From positions 248,001 to 312,000 of the forward strand of contig PHEH01000002.1 in NCBI GenBank assembly GCA_002841155.1: a stretch of DNA of 64,000 nt. The letters are read 5' to 3'. Both the position numbers and the translations under genes were made by a program. The stretch comes from Alphaproteobacteria bacterium HGW-Alphaproteobacteria-18. Lineage in GTDB: Bacteria; Pseudomonadota; Alphaproteobacteria; Caulobacterales; Hyphomonadaceae. Shown one piece after another: positions 52,301 through 60,206 of this stretch. How positions within the stretch are numbered: position 1 is the stretch's first letter; the number at the start of each line of letters is the position of its first letter. The notes beneath the pieces are model-generated. The model saw only the letters and a program-made list of their open reading frames with translations. It made no database searches and was not told the DNA's origin.

Positions 52301-52518
52301 TGCCCCTCATCATCACCAGCGGCGCGGGCGCCGAAACGCGCACCGCCATCGGCATCGTGATCCTCTTTGGCTCACTCGCTGCTGTCACCGTGGCGCTGAT
52401 CGTTGTGCCAACGGCGTACACCCTGCTCGCCCGCCGCACAGGTTCACCCGGTGATGTCGCCCGGCGCCTCAAGGAAGAAACGGCTCAAGTCCCCCCGGCG
52501 CCGCATCCGGCAGAGTAA
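49384..52518 (+). CDS. RND multidrug efflux permease (HAE1/AcrB-like)
   Basis: A 1044-residue inner-membrane pump with 12 helices. The start SVKRPVFASVLSILLIVFGL is followed by the large periplasmic loop and helix IV motif LVLAIGLLVDDAIVVLENIH with the paired Asp residues of the proton relay. Duplicate second-half features include IGLIMLIGIAAKNGILIVEF. Pumps of this HAE1 type export amphipathic drugs and dyes. It completes a channel-adaptor-pump operon. Confidence 0.96.
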   Translation: MFLSDTSVKRPVFASVLSILLIVFGLVAFSRLPLREFPDIDPPVVSISVNYPGASASVVETRITQVIEERIAGIGGVRFINSRSRDGRANISIEFDVNRDIDAAANDVRDRVSSVADRLPPEADAPEVEKADADDDVILWLNFASEQMTTPELTDYANRFLVDRFSAIDGVARIQVGGARDYAMRVWLDRRALAARGLTASDVERALRSENVEAPAGTLESGAVNYTLRIDRSFRTAEDFAGLVIAQGEGYLVRLGDIARVERGTVDDRTIFRGNGEPMVGLGIVKQSTANTVEVANGAKALADELNATLPSGMQLYRAFDSSVFIEASIREVWTTLGIAVVLVTLVIFLFLGSFRTTIIPAITVPVSVIATFIVLYSLGFTLNLLTLLALVLAIGLLVDDAIVVLENIHRRMQEEHESPLVAAFNGARQVGFAVIATTLVLMAVFIPITLMEGNTGRLFTEFAVTIAAAVAFSSLIALTLSPMLASKILKPHAESRSGALSGFIQGIDTAVDKVRGVYSRIFDFLVRRPIAIALATLAIMIASWFVFQDLDSEYAPREDRGSFFVSIRGPEGASFEYMERYLDEIERRLLPYTESGEISRLLIRAPGFGSAASYNQGNVVAVLADWDERRPADEIINEINQKLSDLPGIRGFAMMRQGLAGGGGKPVQFVIGGPSYEELVVWRDTFLAAVEADNPGIVDIDWDYKETQPQYRIQINYERAADLGVTVAEIGSTLETMLGSRRVTTYIDNGEEYDVILEGIRSEQNTPTDVQNIYVRSTRSGELIPLSSIVTLQPFADSPTLNRYNRVRAITIDADLAPGVTLGTALDGMERIARDVLPIEATIDFKGQSLEYRSAGASIAFVFVIGLLIVFLVLAAQFESWIHPLVIMLSVPATLAGGLLGLWLTGQTLNIYTQIGLIMLIGIAAKNGILIVEFANQLRDEGKDFDTALKQAALARLRPILMTGLTTAAGAVPLIITSGAGAETRTAIGIVILFGSLAAVTVALIVVPTAYTLLARRTGSPGDVARRLKEETAQVPPAPHPAE

Positions 52519-52652
52519 ACACGCGCCTCCCTCCGGCCACACACCCGCCTTGCCTTTCCGGCACAGGCTTCGCATAGACATGCCCGCCCATCTGGCACCC
52601 TTCGGGGCCGTTAGGGGCTTGTGAACATCGCCTTGCGTAGAGTCTGCCTGCC

Positions 52653-53177
52653 ATGAACCTATTCTTCCGGTTCCTTCGAATCTTCCTGCCGGCTTTCTTC
52701 AGCCGCGTGCACACCAGTCTCCTGGATCTGCACATCATCCGCTCGGCCGTCTGGCTCGGGGATCAGGACCCGATGGGTCACATGACCAATTCGCGCTACT
52801 CTTCGTTCACCGACCTGGCGATCATGAACTATATGGGCCGCACCGGCGCGCTGAAGGCGTTCCGCAAGCGTGGCTGGCTCCCGGTCATCCAGTACGAATC
52901 CTTCGCCTATCTACGCATGCTGCGTTATCCGCAGAAATTCGAGGTCCACACCCGCCTCATCGGCTGGGAGGACACCCATCTGGTCTTCCAGCACACCTTC
53001 CTCTCTGATGGCCGCGTGCATGCCGAAAGCACCATGATCGCCCGCCTCACCGGCCGCAAGAAACTGCGCGTCACAGCAGACATGGCGATGGACGCCCTCG
53101 GCGTGACGCTAGACAGCCCTGCGCTAGAGTCCCATGTTCTGGCCCTCCTCGAATATCTGAGATCGCGCACGCAATGA
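52653..53177 (+). CDS. Thioesterase family (hotdog fold) protein
   Basis: A 174-residue protein with the hotdog pattern of acyl-CoA thioesterases: WLGDQDPMGHMTNSRYSSFT (Asp catalytic region near residue 38) and VHTRLIGWEDTHLVFQHTFL. An N-terminal hydrophobic segment suggests membrane association. It resembles the mesenchymal-stem-cell-protein/4HBT-like family; the substrate is unknown. Its stop overlaps the nucleoside hydrolase start by 4 nt. Confidence 0.85.
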   Translation: MNLFFRFLRIFLPAFFSRVHTSLLDLHIIRSAVWLGDQDPMGHMTNSRYSSFTDLAIMNYMGRTGALKAFRKRGWLPVIQYESFAYLRMLRYPQKFEVHTRLIGWEDTHLVFQHTFLSDGRVHAESTMIARLTGRKKLRVTADMAMDALGVTLDSPALESHVLALLEYLRSRTQ

Positions 53178-54106
53178 CCGCCCCCCTGCCCCTCATCATT
53201 GATTGCGATCCTGGCATCGACGACGCCGTGATGCTGATGATGGCGCTGGGCTCGCCGCGCTTTGATGTGCGCGCTATTACCGCCGTTGCTGGCAACGTGC
53301 CCCTGCGCCTCACCAGCCGCAATGCCCGCATGATGGCAGAGCTTCTGGGTCGCAGCGACATTCCCGTTTTCGCCGGCTGCCCGCGCCCGATCCTGCGCCC
53401 GCCGGTCACGGCCGAGGATTTCCATGGCGAAAGCGGCATCTATGGCATCGACGTGTTCGAGCCGGGGGCCCCGCTCCAGCCCGCCCACGCGGTCGATGCC
53501 CTCATCGCCCTGCTGAAAGCCGCGCCGGAAAAGAGCATGACCCTCGTCATCACCGGCCCGATGACCAACATCGCCTGCGCCCTCATAATGGCCCCGGAAA
53601 TCGCCGCCCATATCCGGGAGATCGTCATCATGGGCGGCGCAGATGTCGAGGGCGGCAACATCACGCCCTTTGCCGAGTTCAACGTCTTTGCCGATCCCCA
53701 CGCCGCCGCCATCGTGCTGGACACCGGCCTGCCCGCCACCATCTTCAGCCTCGACGCGACCCATCAGGTCCGCGCCACGGACGCCCGCACCGACCGCATC
53801 GCCCAGATCCCCGGCCCGCGCGCCGCGATGATGGCCTCGCTCCTGAAAGCGGCCAACAATCTGGAAACCCGCGCCCGCCCCGGCACCAAAGTGCCAATGC
53901 ATGACCCCTCCACCATCGCCTGGCTTTTGGCGCCGGAAATGTTCGAGACGGTCAATGCCCGCGTCAGTGTCAATACAAAGCCGGGCAAGGAATTTGGCCG
54001 CACAAAAGTCAGGCCGTCAAAGACTGGTCCCCACCGCTGGGTCACCAAAGCCGATGCCGATGCCTTCTTTGCACGGATCGAAGACATATTGAGGATTGCC
54101 CCATGA
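53174..54106 (+). CDS. Nucleoside hydrolase (inosine/uridine-preferring family)
   Basis: A 310-residue enzyme with the calcium-binding DCDPGIDDAVMLMMALGS motif at residues 10-27. NIACALIMAPEIAAHIREIV, IMGGADVEGGNITPFAEFNV and HDPSTIAWLLAPEMF are also conserved. It splits nucleosides into base and ribose. The directly coupled ribokinase (4-nt overlap) would phosphorylate the released ribose, so the pair forms a nucleoside salvage route. Confidence 0.95.
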   Translation: MTAPLPLIIDCDPGIDDAVMLMMALGSPRFDVRAITAVAGNVPLRLTSRNARMMAELLGRSDIPVFAGCPRPILRPPVTAEDFHGESGIYGIDVFEPGAPLQPAHAVDALIALLKAAPEKSMTLVITGPMTNIACALIMAPEIAAHIREIVIMGGADVEGGNITPFAEFNVFADPHAAAIVLDTGLPATIFSLDATHQVRATDARTDRIAQIPGPRAAMMASLLKAANNLETRARPGTKVPMHDPSTIAWLLAPEMFETVNARVSVNTKPGKEFGRTKVRPSKTGPHRWVTKADADAFFARIEDILRIAP

Positions 54107-54945
54107 TCACGGTCGTCGGTTCGGTCAATCTCGACTTTGTCGCCAGCGGCAAGACCCTGCCCCAGGCGGGTGAAACCGTCACCGGCGCGCATCTCGCCCG
54201 GCATCCCGGCGGCAAGGGCGCCAACCAGGCCCTCGCGGCCCACCGCCTCGGCGCAGACGTCCGCCTCGTCGCCGCCGTCGGCAATGATGATATGGCAGAA
54301 GAGGCGCTCAAACTCCTGCGTGCCGGCGGCATCGACCTCTCCGCCACCCAGTACATCAATGGCGAGACAACCGGGGTCGCCCTCATCGCCGTCTCCGAGA
54401 ACGGCGAAAACCAGATCATCGTCTGCCCCGGCGCCAATGCCGCGCTCGACCCCGGCGATGTTGAAGGCGCAACCATCGAACATATGATGGGCGTCCTCGA
54501 AGTGCCCACCGCAACCCTGCTCGCCGCCGCAGAGCGCGCCACCGGCTTTGTCGCCCTCAACCTCGCTCCGGCGATGGCCGTTCCGCCCGAGCTCATCGCG
54601 CGCGCCAATCTCCTGATCGTCAATGAAACCGAAGCGGCCTTCTATGGCGCCGCGCTCCATGCCCCCGGCCGCTATGTCGCCATCTCCCTGGGCGCCGACG
54701 GCGCGCAGCTCTGGAAAGATGGCGCAAAAATCGCCTCCGCCACGCCCCCGCCCGTAAACGTCGTCGACACGACCGGCGCCGGCGACACATTCAGCGCCGC
54801 GCTGACGGTCAGCCTGATCAAGGACAAATCCCCGCAGGAGGCCCTCACCTATGCCGTGGCCGCCGGCTCCCTCGCCTGCACCAAACCCGGCGCCCAACCC
54901 AGCCTCCCCCGCCGCGCGGAAGTCGAAGCGCTGCTGAAGGGGTGA
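54103..54945 (+). CDS. rbsK: Ribokinase
   Basis: A 280-residue PfkB-family sugar kinase. It has the N-terminal GSVNLDFVASGKTLPQAGET, the substrate motif HPGGKGANQALAAHRLGADV, and the C-terminal ATP/anion-hole signature VDTTGAGDTFSAALTVSLIK with the catalytic Asp. Coupling to a nucleoside hydrolase makes ribose the likely substrate. It is the last gene of the thioesterase-hydrolase-kinase operon. Confidence 0.93.
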   Translation: MITVVGSVNLDFVASGKTLPQAGETVTGAHLARHPGGKGANQALAAHRLGADVRLVAAVGNDDMAEEALKLLRAGGIDLSATQYINGETTGVALIAVSENGENQIIVCPGANAALDPGDVEGATIEHMMGVLEVPTATLLAAAERATGFVALNLAPAMAVPPELIARANLLIVNETEAAFYGAALHAPGRYVAISLGADGAQLWKDGAKIASATPPPVNVVDTTGAGDTFSAALTVSLIKDKSPQEALTYAVAAGSLACTKPGAQPSLPRRAEVEALLKG

Positions 54946-54949
54946 CGGG

Positions 54950-55144
54950 CTACAACTTCAGTTTCATTAGCCAATGGCTCAGAAGGTCAGCAAAGGCGTC
55001 GGCGATGGGGGCAACTCCAAACCAACTAGCCGCCACAAATGCAATCAAACCGACAATTGTCACCCCAGCAGCAATTCGCACAGATTTAATTCCCTCGGCT
55101 TCGGTCTTCAGACCAAAGAATCGAAAGTTCATTTTCTCAGCCAT
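54950..55144 (-). CDS. Small single-span membrane protein of the low-GC pair
   Basis: A 64-residue protein. A charged N-terminus (KMNFRFFGLKTEAEGIKS) is followed by a hydrophobic helix (about residues 23-44) and an amphipathic tail ending in Lys-Leu. I do not recognise a family with certainty. Its ATG overlaps the end of the 370-residue gene by 8 nt, so the two are translationally coupled. It is noticeably AT-richer than the surrounding genome and ends 5 bp from the ribokinase stop. Confidence 0.65.
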   Translation of the reverse strand: MAEKMNFRFFGLKTEAEGIKSVRIAAGVTIVGLIAFVAASWFGVAPIADAFADLLSHWLMKLKL

Positions 55145-56249
55145 TTGAAACCTGCTTCGGTGCCGGAAGCAGGCTTATGGCCCGATCGTACCGCCCATTC
55201 GAAAAGTTTGTTTGGGCCAGCCTCATCTCTTGGGCGAAGTGTCCAATCTGCTCCATTTTGCGCGCGTAAGTCCGGCGCCTACCGGGCGTGTCAGCCTCGA
55301 TGCGCGGTTTAATAACGCCTCGGACTGCGGGCGCACTCACGTGAGATGGAAGAAAAATAAGTTGGTCGTCTGCGTATTTCTCTTGAACGTATACTTCGTC
55401 GCCCAGAAACGCTTCGATAGCAGAGTCGATTAGCAGATACAGTTCTTGCAGAGCATCATCCCCTCCCCAAAGTGGGATCAATGGTTCAGCGTCATCTTTA
55501 TCGCTCGTGTAAATCCAGTTCTCAACTTTCAGTGCACCGATATTAATCAAGGTTGTCAGTGCAGAGTATACGCTCCAGTTATTGGCCTTACTGCTCCCAA
55601 CTAGCTCAAGAACCTCTTTGTGCCACTCGGCGCCAACCTTCCAGACGTCTGGAAGTTGCAGTCTCCAAAGGTTGTGAACTCCCCGCTCGAATACTTTTTG
55701 CGCTGACTCATCGGGGCTTTTCCGCAACTGCTGCACTAACGATAGGGGGGCCGAAAAAGCTGCGTCCAGTTGAAGCGACCCGTAAATGTCGAGCAGCATT
55801 TTCAGAAGCACAAAATCTCCCGTCTCTCTAACTCGACGCAGCACAGGTTCTTCCCCTTGGAATCCTGTCACAATCTGCATTGGAAGAAAGATTTGATCGG
55901 GGCCGTCGCCAGGTGGCTCCATTACGTAACGAGGACGCGAAGGAGTTGCGTCATCGGCAACACTAACCAGTCCAGAATTTATCAACTCGACGATCGCGGC
56001 TGTGGCCCTAGGCCTCCCGATACCAATTTTTTCTTCGCATGCTTTTGCAGACCAGCTTGTTAGCCGGTGGTCTGCACCGGTGCCCGCCAGAAGCACCAGA
56101 TAAGCGAGGGTTAGATTGAGCAGATTTTCGGACTTTATGGACCGCAGCTTGGCGTAGTTTTCACGCCCAAGAACCATAAAGCGGCTACCCCGTCCTGCGC
56201 CGCGGAGACGTTTGGTTTTTCCTTCGCTGACACTTTGCTCGTGGTTCAT
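55137..56249 (-). CDS. Unrecognised winged-helix-like protein (accessory)
   Basis: A 370-residue protein. Residues about 30-110 look like a winged or tri-helical DNA-binding region: NLTLAYLVLLAGTGADHRLT, then SWSAKACEEKIGIGRPRATA and AIVELINSGLVSVADDATPS. The rest is mixed helix/strand with no catalytic motif I can name. ATG 56249 is chosen for its AAGGTG site 7 nt upstream; the frame is open to 56342. GC is clearly lower than in neighbours, indicating acquisition. It is coupled to a small membrane protein. It could be a replication- or defence-type sensor, but the function is unknown. Confidence 0.7.
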   Translation of the reverse strand: MNHEQSVSEGKTKRLRGAGRGSRFMVLGRENYAKLRSIKSENLLNLTLAYLVLLAGTGADHRLTSWSAKACEEKIGIGRPRATAAIVELINSGLVSVADDATPSRPRYVMEPPGDGPDQIFLPMQIVTGFQGEEPVLRRVRETGDFVLLKMLLDIYGSLQLDAAFSAPLSLVQQLRKSPDESAQKVFERGVHNLWRLQLPDVWKVGAEWHKEVLELVGSSKANNWSVYSALTTLINIGALKVENWIYTSDKDDAEPLIPLWGGDDALQELYLLIDSAIEAFLGDEVYVQEKYADDQLIFLPSHVSAPAVRGVIKPRIEADTPGRRRTYARKMEQIGHFAQEMRLAQTNFSNGRYDRAISLLPAPKQVSNG

Positions 56250-56935
56250 TTCTAGCACCTTAGCAGAAGAATAACTCCTATCAAGGAAAAAAAGGACGTC
56301 AAGGTTATCCAGTAATACAGTACTCAACATCAAGGGATTCAAATATCTGCTTGCACATGTTGTTTTTACATCGTTCCGCCCTTTGCGTCTGATGTCTTAC
56401 AGTCTTACAAACACCGCGCAGGCAGAAGTGACGGCAAGCTATTGGGTGCCGCTTCGCCGGGCTCAGCCTCAGGGCGTTTTGAATGGGGAATAGCGCGCCA
56501 CCCTATCCAACAGCCAGCTATCGCCGCTTCTGCCACAAATCCGGCCTTTGCAAAAATAATCCCGCCCACATATCCGCCCCAGCCCCCCGCCCCGCATACT
56601 CAGCGCATCCTTCTCACAGGGGCCGCGCCGGTACCGTTCGGTTTGTGAGAGGGTCGCCCCGGAGGATGGGGGTGGCTGGGGCTTACGGTCCAGCCTCTCT
56701 CTAGGGACGTTGATCCAGGCAAGCCGGACCAAAAAGCCGGTAGAGAATCCCCACTGGCCCGCCTCTCATCTGAGAGGTCACGAGAGTTGATGATAACGGC
56801 GGGCGATAGCGCCCAACCGCAACACTTTTACCTTTCCGGGCGCCGCGGCGCCCGCCGCGCACCGGCTCCATTTGAGCCACCCGAACTGCTCCGACCCCGG
56901 ATGGCAATGCCAGTCCGGATACTGCCGATTCTTCT
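56250..56935. other. Gene-poor interval, no confident feature
   Basis: About 690 bp upstream of the accessory gene. The first 150 bp is AT-rich and probably holds that gene's promoter. The rest returns to high GC with several short GC stems and no open frame that looks coding. I checked both strands for tRNA, tmRNA, RNase P, SRP and 6S hallmarks and found none. Confidence 0.5.
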
Positions 56936-57060
56936 CCCCTCTCCCATGAAATGGGAGAGGGGCCGGGGGTGAGGGCCTCAGCGCTTCAGCCGCAACGGGG
57001 TGCTCAAAGGAGAAATTGCTCCCTCACCCCTTCCCCTCTCCCGCGAGCGGGAGAGGGGAA
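56936..57060. repeat. Inverted pair of REP-like hairpins
   Basis: Hairpin 1 has perfect 12-bp arms (56936-56947 with 56951-56962). Hairpin 2 has perfect 14-bp arms (57031-57044 with 57047-57060). Both are built on CCCCTCTCCC and are flanked, in opposite orientation, by GGGGGTGAGGG (56963-56974 region) and CCCTCACCCC (57020-57030 region), so the whole is a REP doublet. Such elements are dispersed in many proteobacterial genomes. Confidence 0.8.
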
Positions 57061-57189
57061 AGAGCAAACGAACGCTCAAGGCCTGACGCCCCCACAAGCA
57101 AGGCGCAAGCGGTGAGCGGGATCAGAAATCGCACTGCGATTTCCCCGCGAACGCTCCCCGTCGCAGACGCGGAAATAGCCGCGAGCAAT

Positions 57190-57723
57190 CTAATCAAGAG
57201 CCCCGATAAACGGCAGCCCGCGATAGCGGCCCTTGTCGTCCATGCCATAGCCGACGAGGAAACGGCCCGGCGCGTCGAAGGCGCAGAAATCGACGCCAAG
57301 TTCCCCGCGCGGCGCCCAGGGCTTCTGCGTCAGCGCCACAGTGATCACCTCGCGCGCCCCCTTGGCGAGCAGGTGTTGCTTGGCGAAATCGAGGGTTCGT
57401 CCGGTATCGAACACGTCATCGACCAGGAGAATGCCCCTGCCCTCAACGCTGCGCGCGATGTCGGCGCGCACCACGACGCGGCCGGAACTCTCGCGCGCAT
57501 CGCGGTAGCTCTCCAGCCACATCACGTCCAGCACGGGATGGATATGGCGCCGGGCGAGCGCTTTCATCAGATCACTGGTGAAGGGCGTGGCACCGATCAG
57601 GATAGACACCGCCGTCCAGTCATCCGACCGCAAACGCGGCGCAAGGCGCTCGGCCAGTTCGTCCACCCGCGCCATCAGTTCGGCCTCGGGCAGGATCACG
57701 TCAATCTTGGGCAACTCGGTCAT
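57190..57723 (-). CDS. hpt: Hypoxanthine/purine phosphoribosyltransferase
   Basis: A 177-residue type I phosphoribosyltransferase with the PRPP-binding motif ILLVDDVFDTGRTLDFAKQH (about residues 96-115), an N-terminal VSILIGATPFTSDLMKALAR and a C-terminal FLVGYGMDDKGRYRGLPFIG. The last motif is characteristic of hypoxanthine-type enzymes. It salvages purine bases to nucleotides, complementing the nucleoside hydrolase at 53174. It overlaps the zinc-ribbon gene upstream by 4 nt. Confidence 0.9.
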   Translation of the reverse strand: MTELPKIDVILPEAELMARVDELAERLAPRLRSDDWTAVSILIGATPFTSDLMKALARRHIHPVLDVMWLESYRDARESSGRVVVRADIARSVEGRGILLVDDVFDTGRTLDFAKQHLLAKGAREVITVALTQKPWAPRGELGVDFCAFDAPGRFLVGYGMDDKGRYRGLPFIGALD

Positions 57724-58466
57724 TGTGGGCCGGGCGCTCCCTCTTGGGTAAATTCGTCAGCAGGCGGCAAAGGCGGGGCGGGCGCGATTATTTCATCGGC
57801 CGGAGCTTCCACCGGTGGCTCGGTCGGCACGTCGGAGCGGTCCACGAAGCTCAGCTCAAGCTCATAGCTCTCGATGGGCGTAGGCTCAACCACGACGCCA
57901 AACTGGCCAGCATTGCCGGGGGCAATCTCGACCGGCGTGACAAAGCTGTAGCGGGTGGCGACGATCTGCCCGGCCTCGTCCTTCAGGTCAACGCGCACGC
58001 CGGGCGTCTCGACCACGCCCTGTGAGACGTTGACCGCCCGGCCGGTGACGGTGACGATGGGGATCGTGTCATTGAAGGTGCGTGTGTGAACAATGCCCTC
58101 AAATTCGAGGCCAAACCGGTTCACCTCCATCCCGAACAGGCGGTAAACGGCGGCCGACTGGGGCCAGGCTTTGACCACCTCATTGCGGAAGAAGAAAAAG
58201 GCAGCCGTCAGCGCAATGAAAATCAGGCCAATGATCAGCCAGGACATCAACGCGGCCCAGCGGCTCTTCTCGCGGCGCGATTCGCGCATCTTCTCGCGGT
58301 AAAGCTCGTGCGGCGCGGGTGTGGCCTGGGTGTCTTCAGCCAGGTGAGCAGGCTGCACAAACCACGAATGACCGCAGCTCGCGCACTTAACAGTTCGCCC
58401 ACTTTCACCGATTGTTGAGTCATCGGCGAAATAATGGGTCCCACAGGAAGGACAGGTAAGGATCAT
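57720..58466 (-). CDS. MJ0042-type zinc-ribbon membrane protein (DUF3426-like)
   Basis: A 248-residue protein. An N-terminal zinc ribbon (ILTCPSCGTHYFADD and VKCASCGHSWF, two CxxC pairs) is followed by a Lys/Arg-rich linker, one membrane helix (about residues 91-113) and an extracytoplasmic beta-rich domain with VVETPGVRVDLKDEAGQIVA and FGVVVEPTPIESYELELSFV. The family is widespread but unassigned. It is divergent from ftsE, a common arrangement in alphaproteobacteria, and coupled to the phosphoribosyltransferase. Confidence 0.88.
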   Translation of the reverse strand: MILTCPSCGTHYFADDSTIGESGRTVKCASCGHSWFVQPAHLAEDTQATPAPHELYREKMRESRREKSRWAALMSWLIIGLIFIALTAAFFFFRNEVVKAWPQSAAVYRLFGMEVNRFGLEFEGIVHTRTFNDTIPIVTVTGRAVNVSQGVVETPGVRVDLKDEAGQIVATRYSFVTPVEIAPGNAGQFGVVVEPTPIESYELELSFVDRSDVPTEPPVEAPADEIIAPAPPLPPADEFTQEGAPGPQ

Positions 58467-58532
58467 GGCCCGAAGTCTTCCCCGCTATTCGCCCCGTTCG
58501 TTGAACCCGCAAACACCGGACGCGCCACAGAT

Positions 58533-59291
58533 ATGACCCAGCTACGCCCGGACATTTTCGACGAAGCAGCCGTCCGCCTCGACGCGGTGACGCTTCGCTA
58601 TGATGCGTCAGGTGAAATCCTTAGCGGGATTGACCTCGCACTGAAACCCGGCTCGTTCAGCTTCCTCACAGGAGCTTCGGGGGCGGGCAAGTCGAGCCTG
58701 CTGAAGCTGCTGTATCTGGCACGGCCGCCCAGCACCGGTGAAGTCTCGCTGTTCGGGCGCCCGACCAGCCGCCTCACCCGCGATCAGCTCTCGGCCATGC
58801 GCCGGCGGATCGGGGTCGTCTTCCAGGAATTCCGCCTGCTGGGACACCTCACCGCCTATGAGAATGCCGCCCTGCCCCTGCGCGTTATGGGCCGCAAGGA
58901 GGCGCAATACCGCGCTGATGTCGAGGAACTGCTCGCCTGGGTGGGCCTCGGTGAGCGGATGCACAAGCGCCCCGAAACCCTCTCGGGCGGGGAACAGCAG
59001 CGCGTGGCGATTGCCCGCGCGGTCGTCACCCAGCCGGATCTGCTGATCGCAGACGAGCCGACCGGTAACGTTGACCCTGAAATGGGCGCGCGGCTGATGC
59101 GCCTCTTCATCGAGCTCAACAAGCGGCTCGGCACCACCGTCATCATTGCGTCCCACGATCTCGGCCTCGTCCGCCAGATCAACGCGCCGGTCTATCACCT
59201 TGCCAATGGCCTCCTGGTGAAGAATGCGCCCGAACCCGGCAAGGCCTCCCGCCGCCGGGGCGATGGCATCGAGATAAAGGAAGCCGAATGA
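58533..59291 (+). CDS. ftsE: Cell division ATP-binding protein FtsE
   Basis: A 252-residue ABC ATPase. It has Walker A GASGAGKSSLLKLL near residue 45, Q-loop GVVFQEFRLLGHLTAYENAA, signature LSGGEQQRVAIARA, Walker B LLIADEPTGNVDPE and the switch His in VIIASHDL. With FtsX it regulates cell-wall hydrolases at the septum. ATG 58533 is chosen as it gives the family length; upstream frame overlaps the divergent zinc-ribbon gene. It overlaps ftsX by 4 nt. Confidence 0.95.
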   Translation: MTQLRPDIFDEAAVRLDAVTLRYDASGEILSGIDLALKPGSFSFLTGASGAGKSSLLKLLYLARPPSTGEVSLFGRPTSRLTRDQLSAMRRRIGVVFQEFRLLGHLTAYENAALPLRVMGRKEAQYRADVEELLAWVGLGERMHKRPETLSGGEQQRVAIARAVVTQPDLLIADEPTGNVDPEMGARLMRLFIELNKRLGTTVIIASHDLGLVRQINAPVYHLANGLLVKNAPEPGKASRRRGDGIEIKEAE

Positions 59292-60160
59292 AACGCGGTG
59301 AAACCTCTCTCCTTCCGCTGGAAGACGCCCGCGAGGCCGCGCTGTTCTTCGTCGTCGGCGCGCTCTGCTTCCTCGCCGCCCTGGCGGCCCTGACGGCAAA
59401 GTCCACCTATGGCGCCGCCCGCGCCTGGACGGCCGAAGTGGAGGGGGAATACACCATCTCCCTGTCAGACGCCGCCCCGCAGGATGCGCTGGCCGCCACC
59501 CTGCTCGTCCAGTCTGTGGAAGGGGTGGACGGCGCGCGCCTCCTCTCCGAAGCGGAGATTTCCGCGCTGCTGGAGCCAACCTTCGGCAGCCGGGGCCTGC
59601 CTGCGGACCTGCCCGTTCCGCGCCTGATCGCCGTGACTGCCGCGCCCGGCGCAGGTGACATCGGCCGCGCGCTGACCGAAACTCTGGACGAAGCGGGCTA
59701 TACGGCCGCGGTGGATTCTCATTCTGCCTGGGCAGGCGACGTCCGGCGGATGCTCGGCACCGCCCGGATCGTGGCGCTCGGCATCGTTGCCCTTCTCGCC
59801 TCGACCGCCATTGCCGTCATCGCGTTTGCCACCCATGCCGCCCTGCTCGCCCGGCGGGATATCGTGGACGTGCTGCACATAGCAGGGGCGCGGGACCGGT
59901 TCATCGCCGGCTTGTTCGAACGCCGCTTCTGGCTGCTGGGCCTGCGGGCGGGCACTGTCGGCGCCCTCGTTGCCCTCGCCTCTGTGGCGCTACTGATCGC
60001 CATCGCCCGCTCCAGCGGTAACCGGTCCGGCCTGCTGCCCGAGCTGACACTGGATTTCCCAGATCTCGCCGTGCTGGTGATCACCCCGGTCATTGCCGGC
60101 CTTGCCGCGCGCATTGCGGCCGGGATCACAGTGATGCGAGCGCTGAAATCGGTGATGTAG
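59288..60160 (+). CDS. ftsX: Cell division protein FtsX
   Basis: A 290-residue four-helix membrane protein: helix 1 (about residues 16-38), a periplasmic domain (about 40-155), and three C-terminal helices within the FtsX/MacB permease domain (IVALGIVALLASTAIAVIAF, LALLARRDIVDVLHIAGARD-like). The AGARDRFIAGLFERRFWLLG loop contacts FtsE. It transmits FtsE ATP use to periplasmic amidase activators. It is coupled to ftsE. Confidence 0.92.
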   Translation: MKRGETSLLPLEDAREAALFFVVGALCFLAALAALTAKSTYGAARAWTAEVEGEYTISLSDAAPQDALAATLLVQSVEGVDGARLLSEAEISALLEPTFGSRGLPADLPVPRLIAVTAAPGAGDIGRALTETLDEAGYTAAVDSHSAWAGDVRRMLGTARIVALGIVALLASTAIAVIAFATHAALLARRDIVDVLHIAGARDRFIAGLFERRFWLLGLRAGTVGALVALASVALLIAIARSSGNRSGLLPELTLDFPDLAVLVITPVIAGLAARIAAGITVMRALKSVM

Positions 60161-60206
60161 CGCGCCCCATAGTGACGGGCGGGCGGAACGCCGCTACAGC
60201 GCAAGA

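Noticed and set aside
52925-54897. Long minus-strand open frames opposite the thioesterase, nucleoside hydrolase and ribokinase
   Set aside because: They are shadows of three well-supported enzymes and have Gly/His/Asp-rich, domain-free translations.
56630-56800. Possible 6S, SRP or RNase P RNA in the gene-poor interval
   Set aside because: Several stems exist but none of the conserved cores of these RNAs (for example GAGGAAAGTCCGGGC or CAGGTCCGGAAGGAAG) is present on either strand.
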